This document shows, in pieces, positions 51,903 through 60,466 of a stretch of DNA of 64,000 nt (positions are counted from its first letter, which is position 1; each line of letters starts with the position of its first letter). The stretch covers positions 1-64,000 of the forward strand of contig CAKULN010000010.1 in assembly GCA_934667175.1 (NCBI GenBank), given 5' to 3'. Source of the DNA: an uncultured Bacteroidales bacterium. Its GTDB lineage: Bacteria; Bacteroidota; Bacteroidia; Bacteroidales; UBA932. The position numbers and the translations under genes were made by a program. The notes beneath the pieces are model-generated. The model saw nothing but the letters and a program-made list of their open reading frames with translations, searched no databases and was not told the origin of the DNA.

Positions 51903-52484
51903 ATGTTTTCAGAAAACATAAAAAAAACCGGATGTATTGAAGTGATTTGTGGCTCAATGTTCTCCGGAAAGACAGAAGAGCTCATACGCAGGATCAGAAG
52001 AGCCAAATTCGCCAACCTCCGGATCGAGATCTTCAAGCCGACAATCGACACAAGATATTCAGAGGATGACGTGGTCTCCCACGACTTCCACAAGATTCCG
52101 TGCCATTCAGTGAAAGATCCCAAGGAGATGCTGAACGTCGGTCCGGAGGTTCAGGTTGTGGGCATCGACGAGGCGCAGTTCTACGACATGACCCTCGTGG
52201 ACGTGGCCCAGGAACTTGCCGATCGCGGAGTCCGGGTGATCATCGCCGGCCTTGACACAGATTTCCTCGGAAAGCCTTTCGGCCCGATGCCTTACCTGAT
52301 GGCTGTCGCCGAGGAGGTCAGGAAAGTCCATGCCATCTGCGTCAGGTGCGGAAATCTCGCGAACCATTCCCACAGATTATCACACAGCACAGAACTCGTG
52401 GTCCTTGGAGAAAAGGATGCCTACGAGCCTCTGTGCCGTGAATGTTACAACAAGGCGATCGCCGAGGAGAACGCGAAAGCTTAG
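51903..52484 (+). CDS. tdk: Thymidine kinase
   Basis: 193 aa, the type II cytosolic enzyme. P-loop [18 protein letters not shown] at residues 16-33, catalytic base region [11 protein letters not shown], lasso-like substrate segment [19 protein letters not shown], and zinc cysteines in CVRCGNLA and CREC. It phosphorylates thymidine for salvage. Its stop codon overlaps the recA stop on the other strand in a TTAG. Confidence 0.96.
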   Translation: MFSENIKKTGCIEVICGSMFSGKTEELIRRIRRAKFANLRIEIFKPTIDTRYSEDDVVSHDFHKIPCHSVKDPKEMLNVGPEVQVVGIDEAQFYDMTLVDVAQELADRGVRVIIAGLDTDFLGKPFGPMPYLMAVAEEVRKVHAICVRCGNLANHSHRLSHSTELVVLGEKDAYEPLCRECYNKAIAEENAKA

Positions 52485-53509
52485 TCCTTCACGTTCTTCA
52501 GCGCCTCGCGGACCTTTGCCTCGATCTCGTCGCAGAGCTCCTGATTGTCCTTGAGCAACTGTTTTGTGGCCTCGCGTCCTTGAGCCAGCTTCTGGTCGCC
52601 GTAGCTGAACCATGAGCCGCTCTTGCCGACGATGCCATATTCAACACCCAAGTCGAGAATCTCACCGGCGTGGGAGATGCCCTCGCCGAACACGATGTCG
52701 AACTCCGCTTTCTTGAAAGGCGGAGCCATCTTGTTCTTGACAACCTTCACTCTGGTGCGGTTGCCAAGGGCTTCCTCGCCGTCCTTGAGCTGGGTTGTCT
52801 TGCGCACGTCGATGCGGACGGAAGCGTAGAACTTCAAGGCGTTGCCGCCGGTTGTGGTCTCAGGATTGCCGAACATCACGCCGATCTTCTCCCTGAGCTG
52901 GTTGATGAATATGCAGCAGGTGTTTGTCTTTGCGATGTTAGCTGTCAGCTTCCGCAGCGCCTGGCTCATCAGCCTTGCCTGAAGTCCGACCTTGTTGTCG
53001 CCCATCTCGCCCTCGATCTCAGCCTTCGGGGTCAGGGCGGCCACTGAGTCGACCACCACGATGTCGATCGCTCCCGAACGGATCAGGTTGTCGGCGATCT
53101 CCAGAGCCTGCTCTCCGTTGTCTGGCTGGGAGATGAGCAAAGTCTCGAGATTCACCCCGAGGGCCTTCGCGTAAGTTCTGTCGAATGCGTGCTCCGCGTC
53201 GATCATCGCCGCGATGCCGCCCTGTTTCTGCGCCTCGGCGATCGCATGGATCGCCAGAGTGGTCTTTCCGCTGGATTCCGGACCGTAGATCTCCACGATC
53301 CTTCCGCGCGGATAGCCTCCGATTCCGAGAGCGTGGTCAAGCGCTACGGAACCGCTCGGTATGACCTGCACGTCCCATTGTGGCTGTTCCCCCAGCTTCA
53401 TGATCGTTCCTTTCCCGTAGTCTTTCTCAATCTTGTCGATCGTGGCCTGCAGCGCCTTGAGTTTGGCGGCGCTGGTGTCAGTGGCCTTAGCCTCTACCTC
53501 TTTTGCCAT
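52481..53509 (-). CDS. recA: Recombinase A
   Basis: 342 aa from ATG 53509 (an in-frame ATG 47 codons upstream lies beyond the promoter). It drives homologous strand exchange and LexA/SOS activation. Walker [26 protein letters not shown] (Walker B), L2 loop [15 protein letters not shown] and the [20 protein letters not shown] block are present. The protein is typical in length and lacks an intein. The recX gene is ~4.8 kb away on the other strand, not adjacent. Confidence 0.97.
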   Translation of the reverse strand: MAKEVEAKATDTSAAKLKALQATIDKIEKDYGKGTIMKLGEQPQWDVQVIPSGSVALDHALGIGGYPRGRIVEIYGPESSGKTTLAIHAIAEAQKQGGIAAMIDAEHAFDRTYAKALGVNLETLLISQPDNGEQALEIADNLIRSGAIDIVVVDSVAALTPKAEIEGEMGDNKVGLQARLMSQALRKLTANIAKTNTCCIFINQLREKIGVMFGNPETTTGGNALKFYASVRIDVRKTTQLKDGEEALGNRTRVKVVKNKMAPPFKKAEFDIVFGEGISHAGEILDLGVEYGIVGKSGSWFSYGDQKLAQGREATKQLLKDNQELCDEIEAKVREALKNVKD

Positions 53510-53564
53510 AATGATGTAATAATAATTGTTAGTAGTTTCGGGCGAAAAGATGTCGCCTTTGTGA

Positions 53565-53572
53565 CAAAGATA
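53565..53572 (-). promoter_or_regulatory. -7 element TATCTTTG for recA
   Basis: It is a perfect TAnnTTTG on the minus strand, 56 bp before the recA ATG. It supports the start at 53509. No LexA-box-like palindrome was recognised. Confidence 0.6.
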
Positions 53573-53605
53573 AGAATTTACGTCCAATCCGGTGTTATTT
53601 TTCAT

Positions 53606-53613
53606 TAATTTTG
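53606..53613 (+). promoter_or_regulatory. -7 element TAATTTTG for rlmN
   Basis: It is a perfect TAnnTTTG, 26 bp before the rlmN ATG; divergent from the recA promoter. Confidence 0.5.
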
Positions 53614-53638
53614 TAGGAGAAAAATAAACGAGAAAGAT

Positions 53639-54658
53639 ATGCGTGAGCAATTGTTGGGAAAGACACCGGATGAACTGAAGGAAATCGCTTTGAAAGTCGG
53701 TCTGCCAGCCTTTACGGGCAAGCAGATCGCCGGGTGGCTTTACGGAAGAAAGGTCAGGAGCATAGACGAGATGACCAACATCTCAAAGATTGGACGCGAG
53801 AGGCTTAAGGAGGAATATTCACTTGGAGTGACGCTGCCTTCGGCTTGCCAGGTCTCTTCCGACGGAACCAAGAAATACCTTTTCCCGATAGGGGAGGGCA
53901 ACGCCGTCGAGGCGGTGATGATACCCGATGATGACAGAAAGACCCTCTGCGTCTCGTCGCAGGCCGGTTGCCGCATGGGCTGCCGTTTCTGCATGACGGG
54001 ACGTCAGGGATTCCACGGCAACCTTTCAGTGGCGGAGATCCTTTCGCAGTTCATCGCCATCGATGAGGCCTCGGAACTGACGAACGCCGTCTTCATGGGA
54101 ATGGGCGAGCCGCTTGACAACTTCGGCAATGTGATGAAGGCCATCGAGGTGCTTACGGCGGACTGGGGCTTCGGCTGGAGCCCTAAACGCATAACCCTTT
54201 CCACCATCGGAGTCCTGCCGAACCTGAGGAAATACCTCGACTCGACCCGCTGCCACCTTGCGGTCAGCCTCCACAACCCTTTCCCTGACGAAAGGGCGGA
54301 GATGATGCCGGTGCAGAAAGCGTGGCCGGTGCAGGAGGTGATAGACATGATCCGTGAATATGACTTCTCGGGCCAGCGCCGTGTCAGCTTTGAATATACC
54401 ATGTTCGCGGGTCTGAACGATGACAAGCGCCATGCAGACGCTCTTATCCGTCTTCTCCGCGGGCTGGAGTGCAGGGTGAACCTCATCCGCTTCCACAAGA
54501 TTCCGGACGCCCCGTTCGAGACATCGCCGCAGATCATCATGGAGAATTTCAGGAATCGTCTGTCCAATCACGGAATCACTTGTACTATAAGGGCTTCCAG
54601 GGGAGAGGACATCCTTGCCGCATGCGGGATGCTGGCGGGGGAGCACAGAAATAAATGA
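53639..54658 (+). CDS. rlmN: 23S rRNA (adenine2503-C2)/tRNA A37 methyltransferase
   Basis: 339 aa radical SAM enzyme that methylates A2503 of 23S rRNA. The cluster motif [15 protein letters not shown] is near residues 106-120. The N-terminal domain has [15 protein letters not shown], and GMGEPLDNF binds SAM. The second, methyl-carrying cysteine is in ILAACGML near the C-terminus. Length and motifs are normal. Confidence 0.96.
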   Translation: MREQLLGKTPDELKEIALKVGLPAFTGKQIAGWLYGRKVRSIDEMTNISKIGRERLKEEYSLGVTLPSACQVSSDGTKKYLFPIGEGNAVEAVMIPDDDRKTLCVSSQAGCRMGCRFCMTGRQGFHGNLSVAEILSQFIAIDEASELTNAVFMGMGEPLDNFGNVMKAIEVLTADWGFGWSPKRITLSTIGVLPNLRKYLDSTRCHLAVSLHNPFPDERAEMMPVQKAWPVQEVIDMIREYDFSGQRRVSFEYTMFAGLNDDKRHADALIRLLRGLECRVNLIRFHKIPDAPFETSPQIIMENFRNRLSNHGITCTIRASRGEDILAACGMLAGEHRNK

Positions 54659-54664
54659 ACTTAA

Positions 54665-54736
54665 GTTTCGCATTTGCGAAACATCGCTGTTCTTCACTGC
54701 TTGCAGTGAAAGCAAGTCCCTCCCCCGAGGGGAGGG
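54665..54736. repeat. Three adjacent perfect hairpins
   Basis: GTTTCGCA-TT-TGCGAAAC (54665-54682), TTCACTGC-TT-GCAGTGAA (54693-54710) and CCCTCCCC-CGA-GGGGAGGG (54718-54736) follow one another in the gap between rlmN and the patatin gene, followed by TTTAGGGAGAGGG. None has the core of the main repeat family. They may be terminators or a small mobile repeat. Confidence 0.85.
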
Positions 54737-54871
54737 ATTTAGGGAGAGGGTAACGTGAAGAGATGTGGGTAGGCAATATCCTTCGAACGTGAGATAATAT
54801 TTTATATTATAGGTAATTATCTACTTGCGAAAGTTGAGTAAACGAATATGATTGTACAACTGTAAAAGACT

Positions 54872-57289
54872 ATGGGAACGAGAACAAGAATGATTTTGGC
54901 ATCGTTGGCCGTGATGGCCGTGTCGGTGCTCGGGGCGAAAGCCCAGTCTCAGCATTCGGTGCTGGACGAGAGACGTGAGATGAGAGATCTCAGAGTGGAG
55001 AAGATCAGGCACAGGCTGGATTCCATCCGGCGGACCAGACATCGTCCGACCGTCGCCCTTGTGCTCAGCGGAGGCGGAGCGAAAGGGGCGGCTCATGTGG
55101 GCGTGATAAGGTATTTGGAGTCGATCGGGATGCCGGTCGACATAGTGATGGGGACCAGCATGGGTGGTCTCGTGGGCGGAATCTACGCCCTGGGTTATGA
55201 TGCCGACCATCTGGACTCCATCATCAGGAACATCGACTGGGACATGGCCTTGAGTGACAAGGTGCCGAGAGACTACCTGTCATATTCATCAATTAAATAT
55301 AAGGAGAAGTATGCCTTGTCGTTCCCGTTCCTTTACGACCGGAATGAGTTTCTTCAGATGAAGGAGGCGGACCATAAATACACCCGCAGGGTGGATGACA
55401 TACATTTTGGAGCGGGAGAGGCCGACCCCACCGACATGGTCAAGGACAACCTTCTGGGCAGCCTTCCATCCGGTATGGTCTACGGCCAGAATGTCAACAA
55501 CATATTCAGCTCGCTTTCTGTTGGCTATCAGGATGTGATTGATTTCTACGACCTTCCGATTCCGTTCCTGTGTGTGGCCACCGACCTTGTGTCGGGAACG
55601 GCCAAGATCTGGACCGAGGGCAAGCTGAACACCGCCCTGCGCTCCACGATGTCCATTCCGGGACTTTTCGCCCCTGTCAGGGTCGATGGGATGGTGCTTG
55701 TCGACGGAGGCATGAGGAACAACTATCCGACGGACCTGGCCAAAAAGGTCGGCGCGGACATCGTGATCGGGGTGAACCTCTCTGACGGCTATAGAAGCTA
55801 CAATGAGATCAACAATCTGGCTGACATCATCAACACGGGCATCGACATGCTCGGGAGGACATCGTTCGAGTACAACATTGACATTCCTGATGTGAACATC
55901 AAGCCTGACCTGCACGAGTACAACATGCTCAGTTTCGACGACAGGAGCATCGACACCATCATCAACCGTGGCTATCAGGCCGCCCTTGCCGTGGCAGACA
56001 AGCTTGATTCCCTGAAGGCGGTCGTCGGACCTGACAGAACTGTCATAAGCAATGACCCCGCTGATGACATCCGGCTCAGGAAAGTGCTTGTCTCCGGCGT
56101 TGAGATCACGGGAGTCGATGACAAGGAAAGTCTTTACCTGATGAACAAGATCAAGGTCGGGGCCGGTGCCAGAATGGGAAACGAGGAGATTGAGGATGCC
56201 GTGGCCACCATATTCGGAACCAATGCGTTCGACTATGTCAACTACGAACTTCTCGGAGATCAGGAACCGTACCGCCTGAGGTTCAATTGCAAACGTGGGC
56301 CTGTCTGCCAGCTCGGTCTTGGAGGGCGTTTCGACACGGAGGAGATCGTGTCTGTGCTGATCAACCTGGGCTGGGGAGTCCACAAGATCCAAGGCTCGTC
56401 ACTGGACTTCACCGGAAAGGTGGGAACCAACCCTAACGCCAGTGTGACATATTCCTACATCTCGCCGAAAGGAATGTCGTTCAACGTGATGGCGGGAGTC
56501 AGGTACACCGACAGGAACACTTTCAGCATCGGTGACAACAGGTTCAGGATCAACTTTCTGGATGTGCGACAGGAAATATTCCTGTCCAACATAGCCTGGT
56601 CCACTTTCTATCTGAAGACCGGATTCCGGAACGACTACTACAACGTCAACTCCGTGATGGCGGAGCAGGCGTTCGGAGACTACGATGTCAACCAGTTGTC
56701 CAATGACTATGTGACATTCTTCATCAATGCCCGCAAGGACTCGTTCGACAACGCCTACATCCCGACTAAAGGGAAATCATTCGGCTTTTCCTACGATTGG
56801 GTGTTTGGTGGCGGACCGCAGAAATTCAATAATTTCCATGCTCTGACATTGGATGCCAAGAAGGTTGTTGGAGGAGACAGGTTCGCTTTCATCCCGTCGC
56901 TGAACATCCGTTATCTCCTTGGAGACGAGGTTCCTGTGCCTTTCACCAACACTATCGGCGGAAGCATGGCCGGACGCTATCTTGACCAGCAGATTCCTTT
57001 CATCGGGATCAACAATGCCGCCGCCATGCAGAAAATCCTTGCGGTCGCAAGGGCGGACTGGCGCTGGAAATTGCTTAAGAACAACTACTTGTCGGCGATA
57101 GCCAATTATGCGTTGTCGTGTGATGAGATTTCGGCGTTCAAGAATTTGCAGGAGGAGGTCTCCGGGTATCTTGGCTGTGGACTTCAGTACACCTACAACT
57201 CGATTGTCGGACCGCTTAGTCTGAATATTCACTGGTCCAGCTACACGCACAAGGTCGGGCTTTACATGAGTCTCGGATTCGATTTTTAG
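54872..57289 (+). CDS. Patatin-like phospholipase with POTRA/BamA-like C-terminus
   Basis: 805 aa with a signal peptide (about 1-25). The patatin domain (60-330) has the oxyanion loop SGGGAKGAAHVGVIRYLE, the serine elbow MGTSMGGLVGG (about 95) and the Asp motif DGGMRNNYP (about 272). Residues ~395-470 look like a POTRA-type repeat (VLVSGVEITGVDDKESLYLM), and the rest is a BamA/surface-antigen-like barrel ending in aromatic GFDF. It is probably inserted in the outer membrane with lipase on the periplasmic or outer face. It starts an operon with recX. Confidence 0.9.
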   Translation: MGTRTRMILASLAVMAVSVLGAKAQSQHSVLDERREMRDLRVEKIRHRLDSIRRTRHRPTVALVLSGGGAKGAAHVGVIRYLESIGMPVDIVMGTSMGGLVGGIYALGYDADHLDSIIRNIDWDMALSDKVPRDYLSYSSIKYKEKYALSFPFLYDRNEFLQMKEADHKYTRRVDDIHFGAGEADPTDMVKDNLLGSLPSGMVYGQNVNNIFSSLSVGYQDVIDFYDLPIPFLCVATDLVSGTAKIWTEGKLNTALRSTMSIPGLFAPVRVDGMVLVDGGMRNNYPTDLAKKVGADIVIGVNLSDGYRSYNEINNLADIINTGIDMLGRTSFEYNIDIPDVNIKPDLHEYNMLSFDDRSIDTIINRGYQAALAVADKLDSLKAVVGPDRTVISNDPADDIRLRKVLVSGVEITGVDDKESLYLMNKIKVGAGARMGNEEIEDAVATIFGTNAFDYVNYELLGDQEPYRLRFNCKRGPVCQLGLGGRFDTEEIVSVLINLGWGVHKIQGSSLDFTGKVGTNPNASVTYSYISPKGMSFNVMAGVRYTDRNTFSIGDNRFRINFLDVRQEIFLSNIAWSTFYLKTGFRNDYYNVNSVMAEQAFGDYDVNQLSNDYVTFFINARKDSFDNAYIPTKGKSFGFSYDWVFGGGPQKFNNFHALTLDAKKVVGGDRFAFIPSLNIRYLLGDEVPVPFTNTIGGSMAGRYLDQQIPFIGINNAAAMQKILAVARADWRWKLLKNNYLSAIANYALSCDEISAFKNLQEEVSGYLGCGLQYTYNSIVGPLSLNIHWSSYTHKVGLYMSLGFDF

Positions 57290-57292
57290 GTC

Positions 57293-57757
57293 ATGGAGGA
57301 GTTCGCTAAGGTTTTGGACAGGCTTCAGGCCCAATGCGTGAAAAGGGAATATTGCCGCTCGGACATATTCAGAAAGGCCTTGACCGCTTTTGAAGGGGAC
57401 AGGGATTCCGCCGGGCGGCTGGTCGAGTCACTTGTCACCGACCGGTTTGTGGATGACAGCCGGTACGCGGCAGCGTTCGCTCGCGAGAAGGCCCGGCTTT
57501 CGGGCTGGGGACCTGCGAAAATCTCTTTTGCCTTGAGAGGCAAGGGAATAGACAAGTCAATCATCTCGGATGCGCTTAAGGAAATCGACTCTGAGGAAGC
57601 CGACCGGCGCATGGTGTCTGTGCTTGAGACGAAGTACAAGACCCTGAAAGGGGATCCTCAAGAGAAATTCAAACTTCTTAGGTTCGGTCTCACGAGGGGG
57701 TACGATTATGACAAGATAGCGCCGGTTGTGGATGAGATTTTGAAGAAGAATAGTTAA
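57293..57757 (+). CDS. recX: RecX regulatory protein
   Basis: 154 aa, three tandem three-helix repeats typical of RecX: KREYCRSDIFRKALTAFEGD, VTDRFVDDSRYAAAFAREKA and GKGIDKSIISDALKEIDSEE. It modulates RecA filaments. The start lies three bases after the patatin-like stop, so it is translated from that operon rather than with recA. Confidence 0.85.
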   Translation: MEEFAKVLDRLQAQCVKREYCRSDIFRKALTAFEGDRDSAGRLVESLVTDRFVDDSRYAAAFAREKARLSGWGPAKISFALRGKGIDKSIISDALKEIDSEEADRRMVSVLETKYKTLKGDPQEKFKLLRFGLTRGYDYDKIAPVVDEILKKNS

Positions 57758-57762
57758 ATTTG
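57755..57762 (+). promoter_or_regulatory. -7 element TAAATTTG for purC
   Basis: It is a perfect TAnnTTTG at the recX stop, 65 bp before purC. The nearest TTTG upstream is only 12 bp away. Confidence 0.45.
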
Positions 57763-57826
57763 CATGTCGTGCGTCCGAAGGATTGCCCTTGTGACGTACC
57801 GGAACGGAAAAGTCGAACTTAATTAA

Positions 57827-58774
57827 ATGAATATGAATGCGATAGTTGAAACCGATTTCAACCTGCCGGGACAGGTTGGAAAGTATGTCGGTAAGGTCCG
57901 TGATGTCTACGACATTGACGGAAAGTATCTCGTGATGGTTGTGACAGACAGAATCTCGGCGTTTGATGTGGTTCTGCCGGAAGGTGTTCCGTACAAGGGA
58001 CAGGTTCTGAACCGCATAGCGGCCAAGTTCCTTGACGCGACATCTGACATCATTCCTAACTGGAAGGTCGCAGTTCCGGATCCGTCAGTCACCGTTGGCT
58101 ACAAGTGTGAGCCGTTCAAGGTAGAGATGGTTATCCGTGGCTACCTTGCGGGACACGCATGGAGGGAGTACAAGGCTGGAAAGAGGACAATCTGCGGAGT
58201 GGCCATGCCGGACGGAATGGTCGAGAACCAGAAGTTCCCGGAGCCGCTTGTGACTCCGACCTCAAAGGCCGCCGAGGGTCACGACGAGGACATCTCGAAG
58301 GAGGAGATCATCGCCCAGGGCCTTGTAGGCCGCGAGGACTACGAGAAGCTGGAGGCTTACACAAGAGCCCTTTACCAGCGCGGTTGCGAGATCGCCGCTC
58401 AGCATGGCTTGATCCTGGTGGACACAAAGTACGAGTTCGGAAAGAAGGACGGGCAGATCTATCTTATGGACGAGATCCACACTCCGGATTCTTCGCGTTA
58501 CTTCTACTCTGAAGGCTATGAGGAGAGGCTTGCCAAGGGTGAGCATCAGAGGCAGCTTTCCAAGGAGTTCGTTCGTGAGTGGCTGATGGCCAATGGCTTC
58601 CAGGGGCAGGAAGGACAGAAAGTCCCGGAGATGACTCCTGAGGTTGTGGCCGGGATCTCTGACCGTTACATCGAGCTCTACGAGCATATCACCGGAGATA
58701 AGTTTGAGAAGACGGAGTATTCCGCCCGGACCATCGAGTCCAACGTCAAGGCTTGTCTTGATGGCTTGAAATAA
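57827..58774 (+). CDS. purC: Phosphoribosylaminoimidazole-succinocarboxamide synthase
   Basis: 315 aa, the long form of SAICAR synthetase. It joins CAIR and aspartate using ATP in purine synthesis. Motifs: [73 protein letters not shown] and [15 protein letters not shown] 57827 is kept; the ATG two codons later is equally possible. The operon may continue with the small acyltransferase-like gene after a repeat. Confidence 0.96.
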   Translation: MNMNAIVETDFNLPGQVGKYVGKVRDVYDIDGKYLVMVVTDRISAFDVVLPEGVPYKGQVLNRIAAKFLDATSDIIPNWKVAVPDPSVTVGYKCEPFKVEMVIRGYLAGHAWREYKAGKRTICGVAMPDGMVENQKFPEPLVTPTSKAAEGHDEDISKEEIIAQGLVGREDYEKLEAYTRALYQRGCEIAAQHGLILVDTKYEFGKKDGQIYLMDEIHTPDSSRYFYSEGYEERLAKGEHQRQLSKEFVREWLMANGFQGQEGQKVPEMTPEVVAGISDRYIELYEHITGDKFEKTEYSARTIESNVKACLDGLK

Positions 58775-58786
58775 GAAAGTCGCTTC

Positions 58787-58845
58787 GTCACTTCGACAAG
58801 CTCAGTGACCGGTCTGTCATGGACCCTGAGCTTGTCGAAGGGTCT
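58787..58845. repeat. Palindromic core repeats with GTCAC and CCCTGAG arms (R9)
   Basis: A GTCACTTCGACAAGCTCAGTGAC copy split over the line is followed by a third arm type, ACCCTGAG/AAGGGT around the same core (58824-58843). The cluster ends eight bases before the next ATG. Confidence 0.9.
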
Positions 58846-58852
58846 TGAGACA

Positions 58853-59320
58853 ATGGACGGCCTGAAACGAATATACGCCCGCAACTGCGAGGTGCGAAGG
58901 ATTGACAGGACGGTCGCCGAACCGTTCCTTCAATCCTTTCACCGTCTTGGCTACACCCGCTGCCGTCACCTCTACGGCTTGTTCGTGAACCGAGGCGAGG
59001 ATATTCTTTCGGGAACCATGGTCGCTGTGGCCGGATTCTCAGCCCCGAGAATATGGCGGAAAGGAGACCGGGAAATCCGCTCTTGCGAGTGGATTCGCTA
59101 CGCCTCTTTGGAAGGTGTGGGAGTTGACGGAGGAATGGGCAAACTCCTGAAAGCCTTCATAGAGGACGTGAAGCCTGACGATGTGATGAGCTATGCGGAC
59201 GCGTCATGGTCCGATGGTGGAGTCTATCGGAAACTGGGGTTCACGGAAGAGGAACCGAAGATGTTCCCGAACGGGGGCAAAAGCTTGAAGTTCAGACTGA
59301 AACTTACTGAGTATGAGTAG
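58853..59320 (+). CDS. GNAT-like acyltransferase, possibly Mom-related
   Basis: 155 aa from ATG 58853; an upstream in-frame start would lie inside the palindromic repeat. The protein has an N-terminal HLYGLFVNRGEDILSGTMVA region and a CEWIRYASLEGVGVDGGMGK pseudo acyl-CoA loop, then DVMSYADASWSDGGVYRKLG. The pattern SyaD..wS.GG.YrklGF is shared with small GNAT proteins and with phage Mom-type DNA modifiers, whose family similarity is only suggestive here. It overlaps the start of mtgA by eight bases. Confidence 0.65.
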   Translation: MDGLKRIYARNCEVRRIDRTVAEPFLQSFHRLGYTRCRHLYGLFVNRGEDILSGTMVAVAGFSAPRIWRKGDREIRSCEWIRYASLEGVGVDGGMGKLLKAFIEDVKPDDVMSYADASWSDGGVYRKLGFTEEEPKMFPNGGKSLKFRLKLTEYE

Positions 59321-60029
59321 GAAAAAGAACCGTACCTTGTGGGGAAGACTATGGCGGCTGATCTTTGTCAGGTTGCCATTGGCTTTCTTTGCGGTCACTT
59401 TCCTTTGGGCCTTGGTTCTTGGATGGTGCCCTGTCTACGTCACTCCGCTCATGATCCAAAGAACGGTTCAATACCGGAACGACAAGAGTTTTCAAACCCG
59501 CAAGACGTGGGTTCCTTATGAAAGAATTTCCCCTGAGATGGCCAAGGCTGTCATTGCCAGCGAGGACAATCTTTTCGACAAGCATAATGGCTTCGACTGG
59601 AAGGCGATCCGTCAGGCGCAGAAGGAATATGAGAGCGGCAGGCGTCGCAGAGGTGGCAGTACCATCTCCCAGCAGACGGCTAAGAATGTCTTTCTGCTTC
59701 CTCATAAGTCCATGGTACGTAAAGGCTTCGAGGCTTACTTCACGGTTTTGATCGAGTTGATGTGGGACAAGGAGAGAATCATGGAGGTTTATCTGAATGT
59801 CGCCGAGATGGGTAAAGGAATATATGGGGTCGAGGCTGCGGCCGAAGCCTATTTCGGCACATCGGCCGCCAAGTTGACCCGCCGTCAGGCATGCCTCATT
59901 GCCGCCTGCCTACCGAACCCTATGAAACGCAACGTCGGCAAGCCTTCTTCTTACATAAGCAAGCGGGCCGGCGACATCGCCGCCTTGGAGTCCAAGATCG
60001 GCTATCCCGACTGGGTCTATCACAAATGA
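59313..60029 (+). CDS. mtgA: Monofunctional peptidoglycan glycosyltransferase
   Basis: 238 aa. One N-terminal membrane helix (LPLAFFAVTFLWALVLGWCP) is followed by a GT51 domain: catalytic Glu in IASEDNLFDKHNGFD (about 86), GGSTISQQTAKNVFL (motif II) and EVYLNVAEMGKGIYGVEAAA (motif III). It polymerises lipid II into glycan strands without a transpeptidase partner domain. It is co-transcribed with the overlapping acyltransferase-like gene. Confidence 0.95.
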   Translation: MSRKKNRTLWGRLWRLIFVRLPLAFFAVTFLWALVLGWCPVYVTPLMIQRTVQYRNDKSFQTRKTWVPYERISPEMAKAVIASEDNLFDKHNGFDWKAIRQAQKEYESGRRRRGGSTISQQTAKNVFLLPHKSMVRKGFEAYFTVLIELMWDKERIMEVYLNVAEMGKGIYGVEAAAEAYFGTSAAKLTRRQACLIAACLPNPMKRNVGKPSSYISKRAGDIAALESKIGYPDWVYHK

Positions 60030-60071
60030 ATATCTTGGTTTCTGTGCGGATGGATTTCCCACCGTTTTTGT

Positions 60072-60079
60072 TATATTTG
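60072..60079 (+). promoter_or_regulatory. -7 element TATATTTG before repeat array
   Basis: It is a perfect TAnnTTTG after the mtgA stop. Transcription from it would pass through the whole repeat array R10 before the epimerase gene (leader of about 380 nt). A -33 box was not identified. Confidence 0.45.
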
Positions 60080-60094
60080 TAAACTTTGTTGAGT

Positions 60095-60428
60095 CGGTCA
60101 CTGAGCCTGCCGAAGTTGTGCGGTTGGTTCGACAGGCTCACCAACCGAGGCGGTCACTGAGCCTGTCGAAGTGATGAGCCTGCCGAAGTGACGAGCCAGC
60201 CGAAGTTTTACGGTTGGTTCGACATGCTCACCAACCGGGGCGGTCACTGAGCCTGCCGAAGTGACGAGCCTGCCGAAGTTGTACGGTTGGTTCGACAGGC
60301 TCACCAACCGAGGCGGTCACTGAGCTTGCCGAAGTGACAAGCCAGCCGAAGTTGTACGGTTGGTTCGACATGCTCACCAACCGAGGGCGGTCACTGAGCT
60401 TGCCGAAGTGATGAGCCTGCCGAAGTGA
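60095..60428. repeat. Palindromic core-repeat array R10 upstream of epimerase
   Basis: It alternates GGTCAC-armed copies and CGGTT/AACCG-armed copies. The CGGTTGGTTCGAC word starts near 60121, 60211, 60284 and 60357 (periods about 90, 73, 73). The array fills most of the 437-bp gap between mtgA and the polysaccharide genes; nothing else was seen in the gap apart from one -7 element. Confidence 0.92.
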
Positions 60429-60466
60429 CACAATAAACGAAAATTGTAATTAAAAACAGAACTGAG

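Noticed and set aside
53510..53650. Long N-terminal extension of RecA
   Set aside because: It would be translated from upstream of the -7 promoter element and has no family similarity.
54585..54776. Short minus-strand frame over the hairpin triplet
   Set aside because: It translates through three perfect hairpins and the end of rlmN; a product of repeat sequence.
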